Below are positions 35,601 to 45,384 of a stretch of 64,000 bases of DNA, piece by piece (position 1 is the stretch's first letter; each line of letters opens with the position of its first letter). The stretch spans positions 806,001-870,000 of the forward strand of contig BCIG01000001.1 in NCBI GenBank assembly GCA_001599915.1, read 5' to 3'. The notes below the pieces were generated by a model that saw nothing but the letters and a program-made list of their open reading frames with translations, did not search any database and had not been told where the DNA came from. The translations under genes and the position numbers were made by a program. This DNA comes from Symbiotaphrina buchneri (Eukaryota; Ascomycota; Symbiotaphrinales; Symbiotaphrinaceae).

Positions 35601-35704
35601 GCAGAGGAGGCGCCCGCAGCCGTTGAGGTGAAGAGCAGGATCGGAAGTATTATCGTGAACAGCATCGCCAGCAAGGAGCTGCGCCGCCGACCTGGCGGGG
35701 CCAT
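32675..35704 (-). CDS. LHS1: ER-lumenal Hsp70-like chaperone Lhs1/Grp170
   Basis: This is a single exon of 1009 aa. A basic N-terminus and hydrophobic stretch (residues 1-31, cleaved near TSTAAGAS) form a signal peptide. The Hsp70 ATPase fold starts with IDLGTEYLK at 39-47, followed by VVITIPVFYTAEERKA, the phosphate-2 loop MVFDLGAGSTT and the adenosine motif ILHGGGSRTP. A substrate-binding beta part and the extended acidic loop and helical lid of the Grp110/170 branch follow. The C-terminal 150 residues are Ser/Lys-rich low complexity, and the protein ends in HDEL, the ER retrieval signal. The family acts as a nucleotide exchange factor for Kar2/BiP and assists protein import and folding. 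It is typically induced by the unfolded protein response; I could not identify a UPR element upstream. Confidence 0.95.
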   Translation of the reverse strand: MAPPGRRRSSLLAMLFTIILPILLFTSTAAGASSAVLGIDLGTEYLKAALVKPGIPLEIVLSKDSKRKEASAVAFKPVKGASSASGVFPERVYGGDAMALAARYPSDVYPNLKHLLGNVVAGSEVVREYSLRHPGLNLIEQPKEGGHAALAFQSASFDAKEEPFAVEELLAMELQNIRANAEALAGKGTVIENVVITIPVFYTAEERKAVELAADLAGLRVLALVSDGLAVGLNYATSRTFPSINEGGKPEHHMVFDLGAGSTTATVLKFQGRTVKDVGRFNKTIQEVNALGVGWDRSFGGDMLNGLIMDHMVDQFVESPKVKKLGALTREAVLAHPRTAAKLWKEAERIRQVLSANTETTASFEGLYYEDISFKYKITRVEFEELVTPHAERILGAIQRALTMANLTFNDLDSVILHGGGSRTPFVQKLLESQVVSDKIRTNVNADEAAVFGAAFRGAGLSPSFRVKDIRAGEISGYSFELQWTSDGKARQQKLFTPTSHVGAEKQVPFKNLEDFSFSLNQLLPPEDASGRENAPVLSVQTKNLTASVAHLKDKFGCTAADISTKFSIRLSAVDGLPEVVGGSVSCETEKKGGVVDDVKGFFGFGGKKDSQTPLKEGEEVDSTSSTSEEVDTATSSSVSEAETASASPKASKKAAESKKQVEVVYIDFTTKSAVLSQLADADIKRIKERLAAFDASDALRRQREEALNTLEAFTYRARDFLEDPGFIAASTEAERLAIQKKFQEASEWLYEEGVNAPLQAFKDKLAELKKLVEPIQHRKEEAIKRPEQIRLLREALEQTKTLASVVKEQAEQAASSASSAVLSSSTSTDTDATPSASASPSSTDDFASLEDEDESSSTSTSTSSSTKAKGTPDIPAIPEYTAEDAAGIAATYESVSAWLTEKLSIQDALAPHEDPVLLAADIEAKAKQLQAIVMDMLQKRMARLPPKGGRGSGSSSSSGKPKKAKTKSGKGAKKAASSSSTVAEETPAVNVEDETVNEGAEKKGHDEL

Positions 35705-36368
35705 TGTGTAGGTTGTCCGCCGGAACAGCAGCTAGGGAAGTGTAAGTGCCCAAGAAGGAGATTCAAAATACACGGCTGCCTTTAAGGCAAACGAGTGCTT
35801 GTTAGGGGCAAATCCTTCTATATAGCAGATTGTTTGATGCGAAGAGAAGAAAGGACAGATTTCTCCAGAGCAGGTGCGGCTTTGAGGTCATACGGCAAGC
35901 TTTCAATGCTCCGTAAGCTTGAGGACACCTTGTCGACTCGCACTTTGTCGTCACAATTTCACGATCTTTGAAACAATACGCCCTGGTTTCGGTATCGATA
36001 CCGAGACGGCTTCCCTGTTTCCCCCACACAATTGGTTCTTCTACGCATTTCTACCATCCTAAAGGGAAGGACCGCTGAACCCAACCTTTCTGCAAGCAAT
36101 ATAGCTGCAGTGGCAGACCATTTACGGAGAATATTGTGTCTCGATGGTAGCTGATCAGCGACTTCGCAGCTTGAATATTCACCGTGTCGAGCATGTCACT
36201 TGAAAGCTCCAGAGTCGAATATACTGCAAGCAGGGCAAAGCCTCGGGAGTCAGTTGCACTCATTAACATTAAGGCATAATCCTTGGGTAATAAGAAGCTT
36301 CATCCTCCCTCATGTCCGCGTGGGAAGCGAATACTTCTTCCAGTACGCAGAACGCACTGCCATCTCTC
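35705..36368. other. LHS1 upstream region
   Basis: This 664-bp stretch holds the LHS1 promoter and the 3' flank of the DUF1857 gene. A near-palindromic GGTATCGATACC occurs at 35992-36003. No gene is supported. Confidence 0.5.
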
Positions 36369-36964
36369 TCATATCTCCTCCTTTTCCTTCATCTCACGAA
36401 TCTTATCGATTGTATCCTGACAACTCTGCTTTGCCAAGTCCTGGTATTTCTGCCTCTGCTCATCCTCCTCGGGGCTACCTGGTGCGATTTCTGGATGTGG
36501 AAACTCAAATGTGAGAGTCATATGTAGATCATTTTCCCCTTCGCCCAGCGAGCCTGTGCCAGGAGCCACAATATGAGTTATCCGCGCGCCCGTCCCCGGT
36601 TGAGAAACGTCTATCTGCAAACCAGGAGAGGACCTCGTTAGCTTCGGTCTTGGATCATAATGTTCAGCTAGCGAACAAAGGGCGCACTCACCCTTATTGG
36701 GTCGATGACTCTGACAATCTCCTCGACCTCCCCTGGTGGACCTTCCCCAGGGCGATAACTGACCAAGCGCTTGATCTCTCCTTCCTTTTGTTCAAGTATC
36801 TTGCAGTTGGCGATACTCGACAGGAATTTATGCGGAGCGTCAACTTTCTGCTTCAGTCCGGCCCAGCTGTCCCCATGGCTGAGCACAGGCAATGCACCTA
36901 TGATTCCCAGATGCGTAGGACCTGGATTTATAGGAAGGGTCTGCGAAACTGCTATAAGAGGCAT
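36369..36964 (-). CDS. DUF1857 (AtaL-type, SRPBCC-like) small protein
   Basis: The CDS is complement(36369..36614, 36692..36964), 172 aa, with a 77-nt intron (donor GTGAGT, acceptor TTGCAG) joined in phase 0 (VIDPIR|IDVSQ). The pattern of an early INP motif, then LSHGDSWAGLKQKVDAP, an EEIVRVIDPIR strand, LHMTLTFEFPHPEI and a final long helix matches the DUF1857 family, a helix-grip ligand-binding fold. Members are widespread in fungi; some lie in secondary-metabolite clusters, most are uncharacterised. Compared with relatives I recall, there is an insert (about 12 residues, GPTHLGIIGALPV) between the INP motif and the first helix; its intron-like content is too short to remove. No cluster genes are near. 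No signal peptide, so it is probably cytosolic. Confidence 0.8.
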
Positions 36965-37875
36965 TGTTGGGTATCGAAATGGGAGTGGAAGACCAAAGGG
37001 ATATCAATGAAACGTGAAATGCGATCAAAGGAGCCTTTAATCAATACCGTAGGATAGAGCAGCAACAGTGTTTGAATAAAACTCAAGCAACAGAGAGATG
37101 TAAATCAAGGAAATGGCATGCGGGCGGAGAACATTCTAATGCCCTTCTAAAGCCCGCAGGCGCCCATGGGACGGGCCCTGACTGCGTACGCACGCCTACA
37201 TCATGGCGCGGACCTTCGCGCAGTGTCAATTTGCGTAAGGCTGCCCGTGTGTGGGAAAATAAGCAATGAGCGACGGTTTGACAACCGGGTAAGGTGGAGG
37301 AGGGTCCATCTTTTCCAAGATTTTTCCTCCGGCGCACGTCAACGGCCACAGATGATCGGCGCTCATCACCGCGTGGTGGAGGAGGGATGATGTCAGCCAA
37401 TCGGTGGGTTGCCGAAGTCCGTGCTGGGGGTTCTTGTCTTGGACGTTCAACCACGGTGGTTGTCAGGTTGGGCGATCAGTCAGCGCACCCTCGTTCAATA
37501 ATGTCCGATCCACGGTCCCAAGATACGCAGTTTGTAATGGCATTTGAATTGATCAGAATTCAGAATAATCCAACTTTATATAATCTTGAGGAGACGAGGC
37601 AGTGACATCGAGACAATATATACCAGGTTTGGCTTAGTTCCAGTGTTCCAACCTCATTCCATGATGAGGGAAAATGCATACCTCAAAGCAATCCATGTCT
37701 TCAATGAAAGATCTGGGACAAAATGCAATTGTCACAGGATTGTACTTTGTATATACCTTCAGGCATCCAAAGCCATTTTAGGAGCTTCATATACTGAGCT
37801 CACAGGGTATCAATAAGATTCCAAACCAACGCCAACTCCCCATCCAAGGCCTTCCCCTTCCTGCCATCTCTACCC
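36965..37875. other. Intergenic, no gene seen
   Basis: This is the promoter side of the DUF1857 gene and the 3' flank of the ARL3-like gene. Minus- and plus-strand frames around 37083-37605 overlap one another and resemble no family. Nothing further is supported. Confidence 0.5.
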
Positions 37876-38630
37876 CTATCGCATCACTGGCGGTCGACTT
37901 TCCTTGTTCCATTTGACTCTTGAGCTTACCCACTCTACTGCCTCCTTTACTCCCGTCCCTGTCAGAGCACTGATTGGTAAGACCCTGCTATCTCTGACAG
38001 CAGAACCCTTCTCTCCTTCAAACACCTTTCGTACAAAACCCTCCTTGATCCTCACGACCTCTACACTATCCTCACGATCCTGCTTGTTCGCCAATACCAA
38101 CACCGGCACACCCTCGGTATCTGAATGTTGCAGCACATCCTCAAGCACTAGTCGACACTCCTCCAGCCGGCCTGTCGATGCCGCATTGCTTGTGTTGGGA
38201 TTCTGCAGATTTGACAGCTTTGATATGTCTGCGTCGCCGACGTCAGTGCTATCGAGCACGAAGACAATGGCGTGGCATGAGGCGTAGTAAGATTGCCAGA
38301 GTTTGCGAAGACTATGTTGCCCACCAACGTCCCAGAACTTCAGATAGAGATTGGGTAAGGTTATCGTCGCAACATTCTGCCCGACAGTAGGGACGGTCTT
38401 TGTGTCCGGGTCTGGATGATGTGGAAGGAAGAGAGACTTGATTTGTGAGAGTAGGGTCGTCTTCCCAGCATTGTCGAGACCGAGTAAGAGGATCGAGTAT
38501 TCTGTAGGGGGCAATTAGACAAGGCTACAAACGTTGCGTATAGATACGGAGACGGTGCGTCACCAATTGCAACCAACATACCTTCTTTGCTGGTCAGATG
38601 GAGATATACCGCCTTTGCCAAATGATACAT
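37876..38630 (-). CDS. ARL3: Arl3/ARFRP1-type Golgi small GTPase
   Basis: The CDS is complement(37876..38501, 38582..38630), 224 aa; a 49-nt first exon is joined through an 80-nt intron (SKE|EYSI). G1 GLDNAGKT lies at 24-31, G2 in TVPTVGQNVA, G3 WDVGGQ, G4 NKQD and G5 SALTG. The N-terminus MYHLAKAVYL has no glycine at position 2, so it is not myristoylated. Yeast Arl3 instead is acetylated on its initiator Met by NatC and anchored through Sys1, and Met-Tyr here fits a NatC substrate. The family acts at the trans-Golgi, recruiting Arl1 and GRIP golgins. A short insertion of about 15 residues between strands 4 and helix 3 (NPNTSNAASTGR) is a minor oddity. Confidence 0.93.
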
Positions 38631-39186
38631 GGTCGGGCCAGGCGCCTGTTCCTCGTTCTGACGGGGCCGCGAGGAGTCAAGGACACGATCTTATCTGACT
38701 GTCCCTCTCCCTGCGTTGTGTTGCTGCCTTTGCGCTTCACCAGTCTCCGGGCGGAGGTTTGTTAATCCGCTAGCTTGGCGCCAAGCTCGAACACAGCAGC
38801 CCATCTGTCGAGGAGAGCATCTATAACCGTTGGGGCAGCTTTTGGCGAGCAATGACGCAGAGCAACAAGCTGGCACTTGGCAGTCCTGCACCTTCGCACT
38901 TGACCTTTCGTTGTTCTTGATGATTGATATGATTGGCTTGACGGAAGCCCCTGGTAAATGAACAATGGCAGGCTGCATCACCATATCCCAGTCTCAGTTT
39001 CCTCCTCATCCTGTGTTTCCGCTTGCTTCTGTCACCATTGACCGACACTTCCCTCCACGGTCCTCTTTCGTCTTCTCTTTGTTGGCCATGAACCCAATAT
39101 CAGCCAGCCACCCCGCAACTCCTGCCAGCAGCAGCAGCAGCGGCGGCAGCAGCAGAATACCGGAGGCCTCTCCTACGTGAACAGCC
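38631..39186. promoter_or_regulatory. Divergent promoter region, ARL3 / membrane protein
   Basis: This 556-bp spacer separates two head-to-head genes. A (CAG)n-type run (AGCAGCAGCAGCAGCGGCGGCAGCAGCAG) lies at about 39125-39153, just upstream of the plus-strand start. It may belong to that gene's 5' leader or to a longer N-terminus. No factor site is claimed. Confidence 0.45.
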
Positions 39187-40951
39187 ATGGCGCCCATCGA
39201 ACCGGACACTACCAATTCCAACTTTCCTCCCCTCGCCTTCTTCTCGACATATCTCCTCATAACTTCCGGGCTGACGGCCATAGTGACTCGCGTCCTGCAT
39301 CATGCATACACTCTCCTTCCTCCCTCACAAGCTACCCGCTTCCGTGAGTCCAACCGCCGAAAACATGCTCGAGCATTTGTTGGTCTGGCAGTCATCAGCG
39401 TCCTGTTCGCCTGGTATCATCTTTTCAGCTACTGCTGGTTGTCCTATAAGATATGGGCATCCCAACGTGGAGTGGTTATACCGAGGCATCTGTGGAGCGG
39501 GCACGGGCTCGAGCTGGGGAGATGGATGAAGGACACAGCATTGCTTAGAGACATATGGGATGTCTCTTTGCAGAAAAACAGGCATTTCTGGTGGAGCCAG
39601 CAGAAGCTCCTGACTGCCTCCGCGTGGAGTGTGTTCCTAGGAGCTGAAGGTTGGTTTAGTCTCCCACATTATCAATAACATCCCGATTAGCTAACGTGTC
39701 GTAGGGAGACGACGAAATATACCTTACCTTTGGGCATTCGTATTGCTTAGCCAAGTCGTTTCTCTGGCCTTCGCGCAGAACTTGTTCTTTCTAGCAATCC
39801 TGCTTATACCGCTCCCCTTACCAGACTCGAGCCATCTATTGTCGTCTTCAATACATTCTCCTTCACCAAGGCGATCCTCCGTGACCACACGAGGTGCAGG
39901 AGTACTCAAGAAGAGTGAAGTGGCAGCTTTGCGAGCCGGACAATCATTGTTTGGTCGCATCCAGCAATTATTGGAGAGATGCTTCCCACCTAAACCAAGG
40001 AACTGGACACCACATCCAGCAGTGTCCACTTTACCGCTGATATTTATTTACGCAAGCATATTTTTGGTGTCGTTCACGGCACCATCATCATTGTCATATC
40101 CATTCCTTGTCATTCCTCACGTTTTGTTATATCTGCCTAGCCTGCTTCCGTCCTTGGTCCCTGAATCGTGGGGCAGCAATCATATGACCTCTAAAGCGGC
40201 CCATGGAGTATATTTCGCCATTTTCAAATTTATCTGTTGGGCGTCGCTCCTGCTCCATCTCAAACAGACATTGTTTACTCTGCTGGACAACAAGCCCCAC
40301 CAACCAACGCACCAATACAGCAGCCTTCTGTTCTTTCAATCTCCGTGGCAAGACGACGAGCAGGCGTCCGCATTTGGAAGATATGCAATAGCTTTCCACC
40401 GCATCCTTCGCTCACTGGGGGACCATCCAGCTCTCGGTGCCATCGGCTGGGACGTGATCCTGTGCGCAGTCAGCCTCGCCGTGTGGGCGGCCATCCGCGG
40501 CTTAGACAGCGAGGATCTGCTGGAAGTGACGGGCTTGTGGAAAAGGGGCGCAGTCGAAGCTATTCAACACGAAGGCAAGAAACTCATTGAGCGCTCAGAA
40601 GAGAAACTTTCTCCGAAAGCAACACCACCCAAACGCACCCGCGGCCGGCCCCGGAAAGGCTCGACGACTACGGTGTCCCCCACAAGTGCCAGCATATCCT
40701 CCCCCACCACCCGCCGGGGCAGCAAGCTCAGCACCCGCGACGAAGACGACGAGGCAGCCGAGGCTGAAGACCACAGCGGCACGTATGTAGCCAGGGGCCA
40801 TGAGGAGGATCCTCGCAGCAGCTTGATCGAGGGCGAAGAGGAGGTCGAAGAGGATTTGGAGAGCGGGGCGTTGGCTTGGGCTATGGCGGCCGTGCTGGGC
40901 GTGGGCGCTGGGGCGGCGTGTGTTTTTGGCGCGGAGATGGTTGGACGTTGA
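39187..40951 (+). CDS. Multi-pass membrane protein of unknown function
   Basis: The CDS is join(39187..39649, 39705..40951), 569 aa. Hydrophobic segments are visible near residues 15-35, 60-85, 160-190, 255-300, 310-330 and 365-385, giving roughly six to eight membrane spans. The last 130 residues are hydrophilic and Ser/Thr-rich, then strongly acidic, ending in a final hydrophobic Ala/Gly stretch. The hydrophilic tail contains an AT-hook-like motif (KRTRGRPRKG, about 464-473), unusual in a membrane protein. The multi-span plus tail layout resembles uncharacterised conserved proteins of filamentous ascomycetes. I do not recognise a transporter or enzyme signature, so no function is proposed. 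The intron (donor GTTGGT, acceptor CGTAG) closes in phase 1. Confidence 0.75.
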
Positions 40952-41880
40952 CGGTAAATGGAGGGGGAAGTTGAGCTGGTGTATGGCTATAGAGATGAGA
41001 CGGATTTTTGTGACTTGCTTGTGTTCTGAGGGTTAGAGGTATTTGCAGAAGGGGGTAGATTCGGGGATATATTCCATATTCAATCATGACATATTAAGAT
41101 ATCAACTACGGGCATCAGTCGTCACAAATCACTGCTCTTTCGTGCGTATATAACGGAGAACCGTGTGGATTAATGATCTTAGCCATTATTCTCATTCATA
41201 AGTCAAGTGAGGTAGGAAGCGGAAGCTCCTCAGCGCCTCCCACCTAACCTCCAGATTTTGCGCCAGATTCAACGCTGCAAATAAACGACAGACCAGACTG
41301 ACAGACAAGCAAGCAAGCCGAAAAAGCTCACACAAAGTGCAATGTAGTGTAGATGGGTATAGAGATCCAGCGATTGAGACTCCCCATTGCCATCTTGCCA
41401 TCCATGAAAGCAATGGCTGGTACGGCGTATGTGCCAGCACGGGTTTCTGCACTTTTGGATGGCAGCAATCCACGCCAGCAATCCGAGCAGAAGGGCACTG
41501 GCCATTTCGCCGTTTGGCCAACCAGATAGACAGAGGGCGTTCTTCCGAAAATGAGAACGCCTTTATATTCCTTTCCTTTCCCTTTCCATTTCCTTTCCAT
41601 TTCCGTTTCCTCGCCTTCCGCGGTAATCGACACCAGACACCGGGAAAAGACAGGAAGAAACGATGCCAAAGCCAAAGCCGAAGCCAAACCCAAGCCAAAG
41701 CCAAAGCCAAAGCCGTAGCTGGCTAATCTCTAATGTATGTACAGCGCTGTCTAGAAACGCGCTTTCTTCTCTTGGTCGATTGTTCGTCGGTAGAGCAAAT
41801 CCTCGGCTCAGTTATAGCTGAGCTGAAATTGCGTCATGCATCATTCAATGTCTCGTTGAATTTGTTGCCGTAGATCATCG
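40952..41880. other. Convergent intergenic region with simple repeats
   Basis: This is 3' flanking DNA of two converging genes. It holds a CTTTCC-rich tract (about 41570-41610) and a GCCAAA hexamer array (41665-41715). Open frames through these tracts are repeat artefacts. Confidence 0.6.
41665..41715. repeat. GCCAAA/GCCAAG hexanucleotide tandem repeat
   Basis: About eight copies of a 6-bp unit, GCCAAA with variants GCCGAA, GCCAAA and CCCAAG, run without interruption. It lies between the 3' ends of the membrane-protein and FYVE genes. A coding role is unlikely, as no flanking exon fits. Confidence 0.8.
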
Positions 41881-43095
41881 TTAGAAGGTGCTCCAATTCC
41901 AATCTCTCGGCACACTCGCCGCCGCTGACGTGCCAGTCTTATCGTCGCCCATGACGCCCGCAAGAGCTCTATTCCTAGGCCCCCTGCCAATGGCCATGGT
42001 GGGTGTCGTGGCCGTGTTGGAGCTCCCGTCAGAGCTGACGCTGTTGCTCCGGCTGCAGCGTTCCGTTTCCCAGACCTTGTAGTCGGACCAGCAGTGCTCG
42101 CAGGCGCGGCTGCGGATCCCGTGCGGATGGAAGCGCGCGTACTGGTCGAGCGGCACGGCGTAGGTGACGTGCGAGGAGCAGAAGATGTTCCCGCACCGCC
42201 GGCAGTGGTGGCGCCGCCCGAAGAGCGTGAATGGCTTGTTGCAGGTGGCGGCGTCGCAGGTTGTGGAGTTTGAGTCAGGCTGGTTCATCGTTAGTTAGCA
42301 TCATGTGGAGAGCAAATGTGGGATTGGGAAATGGTTGCTGTTGCAGGGATAAGGTGCCGAACCAGACGTAATGGGAATCGGTGTCGCGTGAGGGTGCAAA
42401 AAAACGATAGGCGAGTCGAGGCGGGTGCACGCAAGGGTAATTGCATAATTCGGAGCACGCAATAGACAAGCAAGATGACTGGAACCAAAACAACCGTGCG
42501 AAATCAGATTGGAAATGACATAAAATGTTTCCAAATCCTCAAAAATAACTGAGGATTTCCTCGAAGCAAATACATCGCAGAAACCAATCCATCTAACATG
42601 CGACTGGGATAGGCTAACAAGCAGGCGGGGGTGCTGAAAATGATCCGAGCTCACCTTCCAATGATCCTTGGTAGGAAGTCCCGTTACTTTTCCATAGTCG
42701 TCCAGGAACTGATCCTCGAAGACTCTACCCAGGCCTATCTTATTGCTCTCAAGTGTTCCTCGCCGACTGAGCGTACCGATCTCCTCGCGGGAACTCTCGA
42801 AGCTGTTGCTCATGCTGCGTGGCGGCGTGAGTTGGCCTTTGGGCACCGGTCGCTCCGTAGGACGAAGGCATGCCGGCACATATAGAGGCGATTTGGGTGG
42901 TCGGAGCTGTCGTGTCTGGAGAGGAAGAGGGAGATGTGCGACATCTAGTGTCCTCGGCGACTGCGGCGAGGCCATCGTCGGTGTGCCGGGCGCTGATGGC
43001 CCCAGAGGAGCGGGCTGGGCCCCATACAGATGCAGATGAGGACTTGGAGGGGAGGTATATAACTGCGAAGACGAGTAATTTGCGGTGTTCATCAT
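41881..43095 (-). CDS. FYVE zinc-finger protein
   Basis: The CDS is complement(41881..42279, 42655..43095), 279 aa, with a long 375-nt intron. The N-terminal 145 residues are Pro/Ser-rich with a conserved PPKSPLYVPACLRPTE stretch. The splice joins DHWK to PDSNS, restoring the WxxD-like start of a FYVE finger (residues about 147-215). It is followed by CDAATC, the basic RRHHCRRCG signature, FCSSH and ACEHC, supplying eight zinc ligands. FYVE domains bind PI3P on endosomes or the vacuole. The C-terminal tail is Ser-rich without another domain. An in-frame stop at 43147-43149 upstream and homologous N-termini support the start at 43095. The exact process it serves is unknown; neither RING nor kinase domains are present, separating it from Pib1 and Fab1. 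Confidence 0.88.
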
Positions 43096-44834
43096 GTCTG
43101 CTGACGGGCGATTAGGGAGGCGTAAGATGCGAATGCGGTCGTAAATTCAAGCGCACTCGGCCGTCAAATATCGTCCGTGAAGATGGCAATGGGCCCCGAG
43201 GAGGCAGCGGTCAACCGGACGAGGCGCAAAAGGGGGGTGTCGACTGCGCGCTTGTGACAATTGTTCAGTGGCCTCTGAGGGCTGAATGTCCGTCACACGA
43301 GACCAGGGTGGTGAGCCAGGCTGTGACGAGTAGGATGCCGTCCTCGAACTCGGATGGCCGTGGCGGTGCGGTGCGTCCTTGGTTATTATAGATGGACCCC
43401 TCGTGCCAGATGGGTGCGGCAGGGCTGAAGGTTGAGGAAGTGGATTATTTGTCGCCGTCGTGCTTCCAGATGCCAACCAGAAGCAAGCTATTATTCACTG
43501 GAACCCACAGGGTCCCACAGCGTCGGATGGTGGAGACTGCGGAGTGACGGTAACGGACTGGCTTGTGACGGCCAATCCCACTTCTATGCAGCTGGGACCA
43601 TTTCAGATGCGGATTTTAGTGAAGTGTATGTATTATTGACGAGTAACTGTAGAGGAGGAGTCCCGATAGGGTGTTTTAAGAATGGAGGATAAGGGGCGAT
43701 AGATGTAGGTATGGTAGGTTTAAGTGTAGAAGGGGGAGTTTCTCTGGATCTTTCGATCTAATCGCGGTCTCCAGTTCAGGAAGCCGTCTACGAATATCCC
43801 GTACGTACCTTAGGCAAGACAAATAATAATACGCTTAACACCTAACAACCTAAACTACAGTGGAAATCGGAGCCGTTTGCCTCTGGGACTTGCTGACGGC
43901 CGATGGCTGATGGCTGATGGGTCGACCCGCCGACCGCAGACCGCCGACGAATCAGAGAGCGGCCATAACACTGATAGCAGGGGGCCGAGCGATGAGGCTA
44001 CGGCCAGAAGGGGAACTTGTCGGGTGCCTCGCCCCTAACCCTTGCAACACTATGACATGCGCGCACTCCGTCGATCACCGACTGTGATTTTACCGCGGGA
44101 GTCGGCAAAAAGAGAGTCGAGACCCTGAAAGCGGCTCCTTCCTCGAGCGTGTATCCACTTTGCTGGGATGGAGTTGTCGACAACAGCCATCTCTTGACTC
44201 GAAAGAATGAAGTCCCTCCAGCAGAAAGAAAGCATCTCTCTGACACTCACTCATAATGAGAAAATAATGACATGGGCATGCCACACACCACCATCTCCCT
44301 TTCACACCGCAATCACCACGAGAGAGGCGATCCTACTCTCGCATCTATGGCTGAGGATGGGTGGCTGTCATGGCCACCACGTTGGAATTGGGCGAATTAA
44401 TTTTGTTTGCGGTCGGCACGTCGGAGCCAGCTCGGTCATTGTTGCCTCGTTCGCCCCCTACAGCCAATCAGCGGGATATGGCTTATCTTGCACTACTGCG
44501 CACGGATGAGCTTATTTTGTCATTCGGGTCTAGCCTGTCGGGCCATGCCTTCTTCTGGAAGGAGTCTTATCATCGCGCTCTGATTGGTTCAAAGCCTTTG
44601 CCTCTGTTGTGATTGGTCTTCCTTCATGGTCGGCACTCGATCCCTCAGACCGCGGTCCTCGTACCGCAGCCTACGATATACCGGCGTTGAACAGAGAACG
44701 ATGAGTGATTTCCATGTGCCTTTCGGGCAGTTTCCAGCCTTTGGCCCGGGCAGCGAGAACTGCCGGCGAGCTTGAGCGGTTACGTGCATGACGCACAACC
44801 CTGACGGCAAAAGGCCCCCGAAATGTCCGTGGAT

Positions 44835-44845
44835 CTTATCTTATC
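44835..44845 (-). promoter_or_regulatory. Tandem GATA-factor sites
   Basis: Two overlapping CTTATC elements read GATAAGATAAG on the minus strand, about 540 bp upstream of the alcohol oxidase. GATAAG pairs are the known binding pattern for nitrogen GATA activators (AreA/NIT2) and for other fungal GATA factors. Function here is inferred from the match only. Confidence 0.4.
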
Positions 44846-45173
44846 AAATGGCCCTAGCGCATCTCTTTCCGTTGCACGATCTTGATCTCGGCGGGAACCT
44901 TAAATCTCGAGATAAAATCCTAAATGGCGAATGATGGAATTTCTGACCATAGCCTGTGTCTTAGTACAGAATGAGCGCCAATTGACAGGAAACAATATCA
45001 CCAGCTATGTCAGTCCAGCATCAGCGAACGCCAGCGACGCGAGGCAGCATACAAGGACCTGTGCCGTCCTGTGCAGATCGTGCCTTCAGTCATATCATCA
45101 GCCGCTCGGAGTTAACTCATTTTGGGTGGTGTATTCGTACCCCACATCCACATGTACCGACAACTCCACCAGT

Positions 45174-45179
45174 CCGAGG
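45174..45179 (-). promoter_or_regulatory. Candidate FarA/FarB (fatty-acid response) site
   Basis: CCGAGG here is the reverse complement of CCTCGG, the core recognised by FarA/FarB in Aspergillus at genes for fatty-acid use. Its place 206 bp before a long-chain alcohol oxidase is suggestive, but a single 6-mer is expected by chance about once per 2 kb on two strands. Confidence 0.35.
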
Positions 45180-45384
45180 GACTTCAAACCCCGAGTCCTC
45201 CGAGTCCTCTCCCTGGCAGGAGCTTTTCTTTAAACACTTCTGTAGCGTATGAATGTTTTTCTAGGATACCATCATATCAGCATTAGCAACGATGTCATGA
45301 TATACTCTTTCGTTCCTCTTCAATAAAGACACCCCATACATTTCCATCAGATTCTCCCTGAACTCTGTCCTTCTTTCCTCAAAC

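Larger units (their letters stand above)
43096..45384. promoter_or_regulatory. 2.3-kb divergent intergenic region, FYVE gene / alcohol oxidase
   Basis: No supported gene lies here; a minus-strand frame at 43147-43476 is Pro/Ser-rich but lacks any link to the FYVE gene. Three tandem GATGGCT units start at 43902. Tandem CTTATC (GATA-factor type) sites lie at 44835-44845, and a CCGAGG (reverse of CCTCGG) at 45174-45179, about 206 bp before the oxidase start. Confidence 0.5.

Noticed and set aside
41192-41710. Leu/Trp/Ala-rich 172-codon frame on the minus strand
   Set aside because: It is the translation of the GCCAAA and CTTTCC simple repeats.
43147-43476. Pro/Ser-rich minus-strand frame upstream of the FYVE gene
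   Set aside because: It ends in an in-frame stop 51 nt before the FYVE start and has no splice that extends the FYVE protein; homologous proteins begin near 43095.
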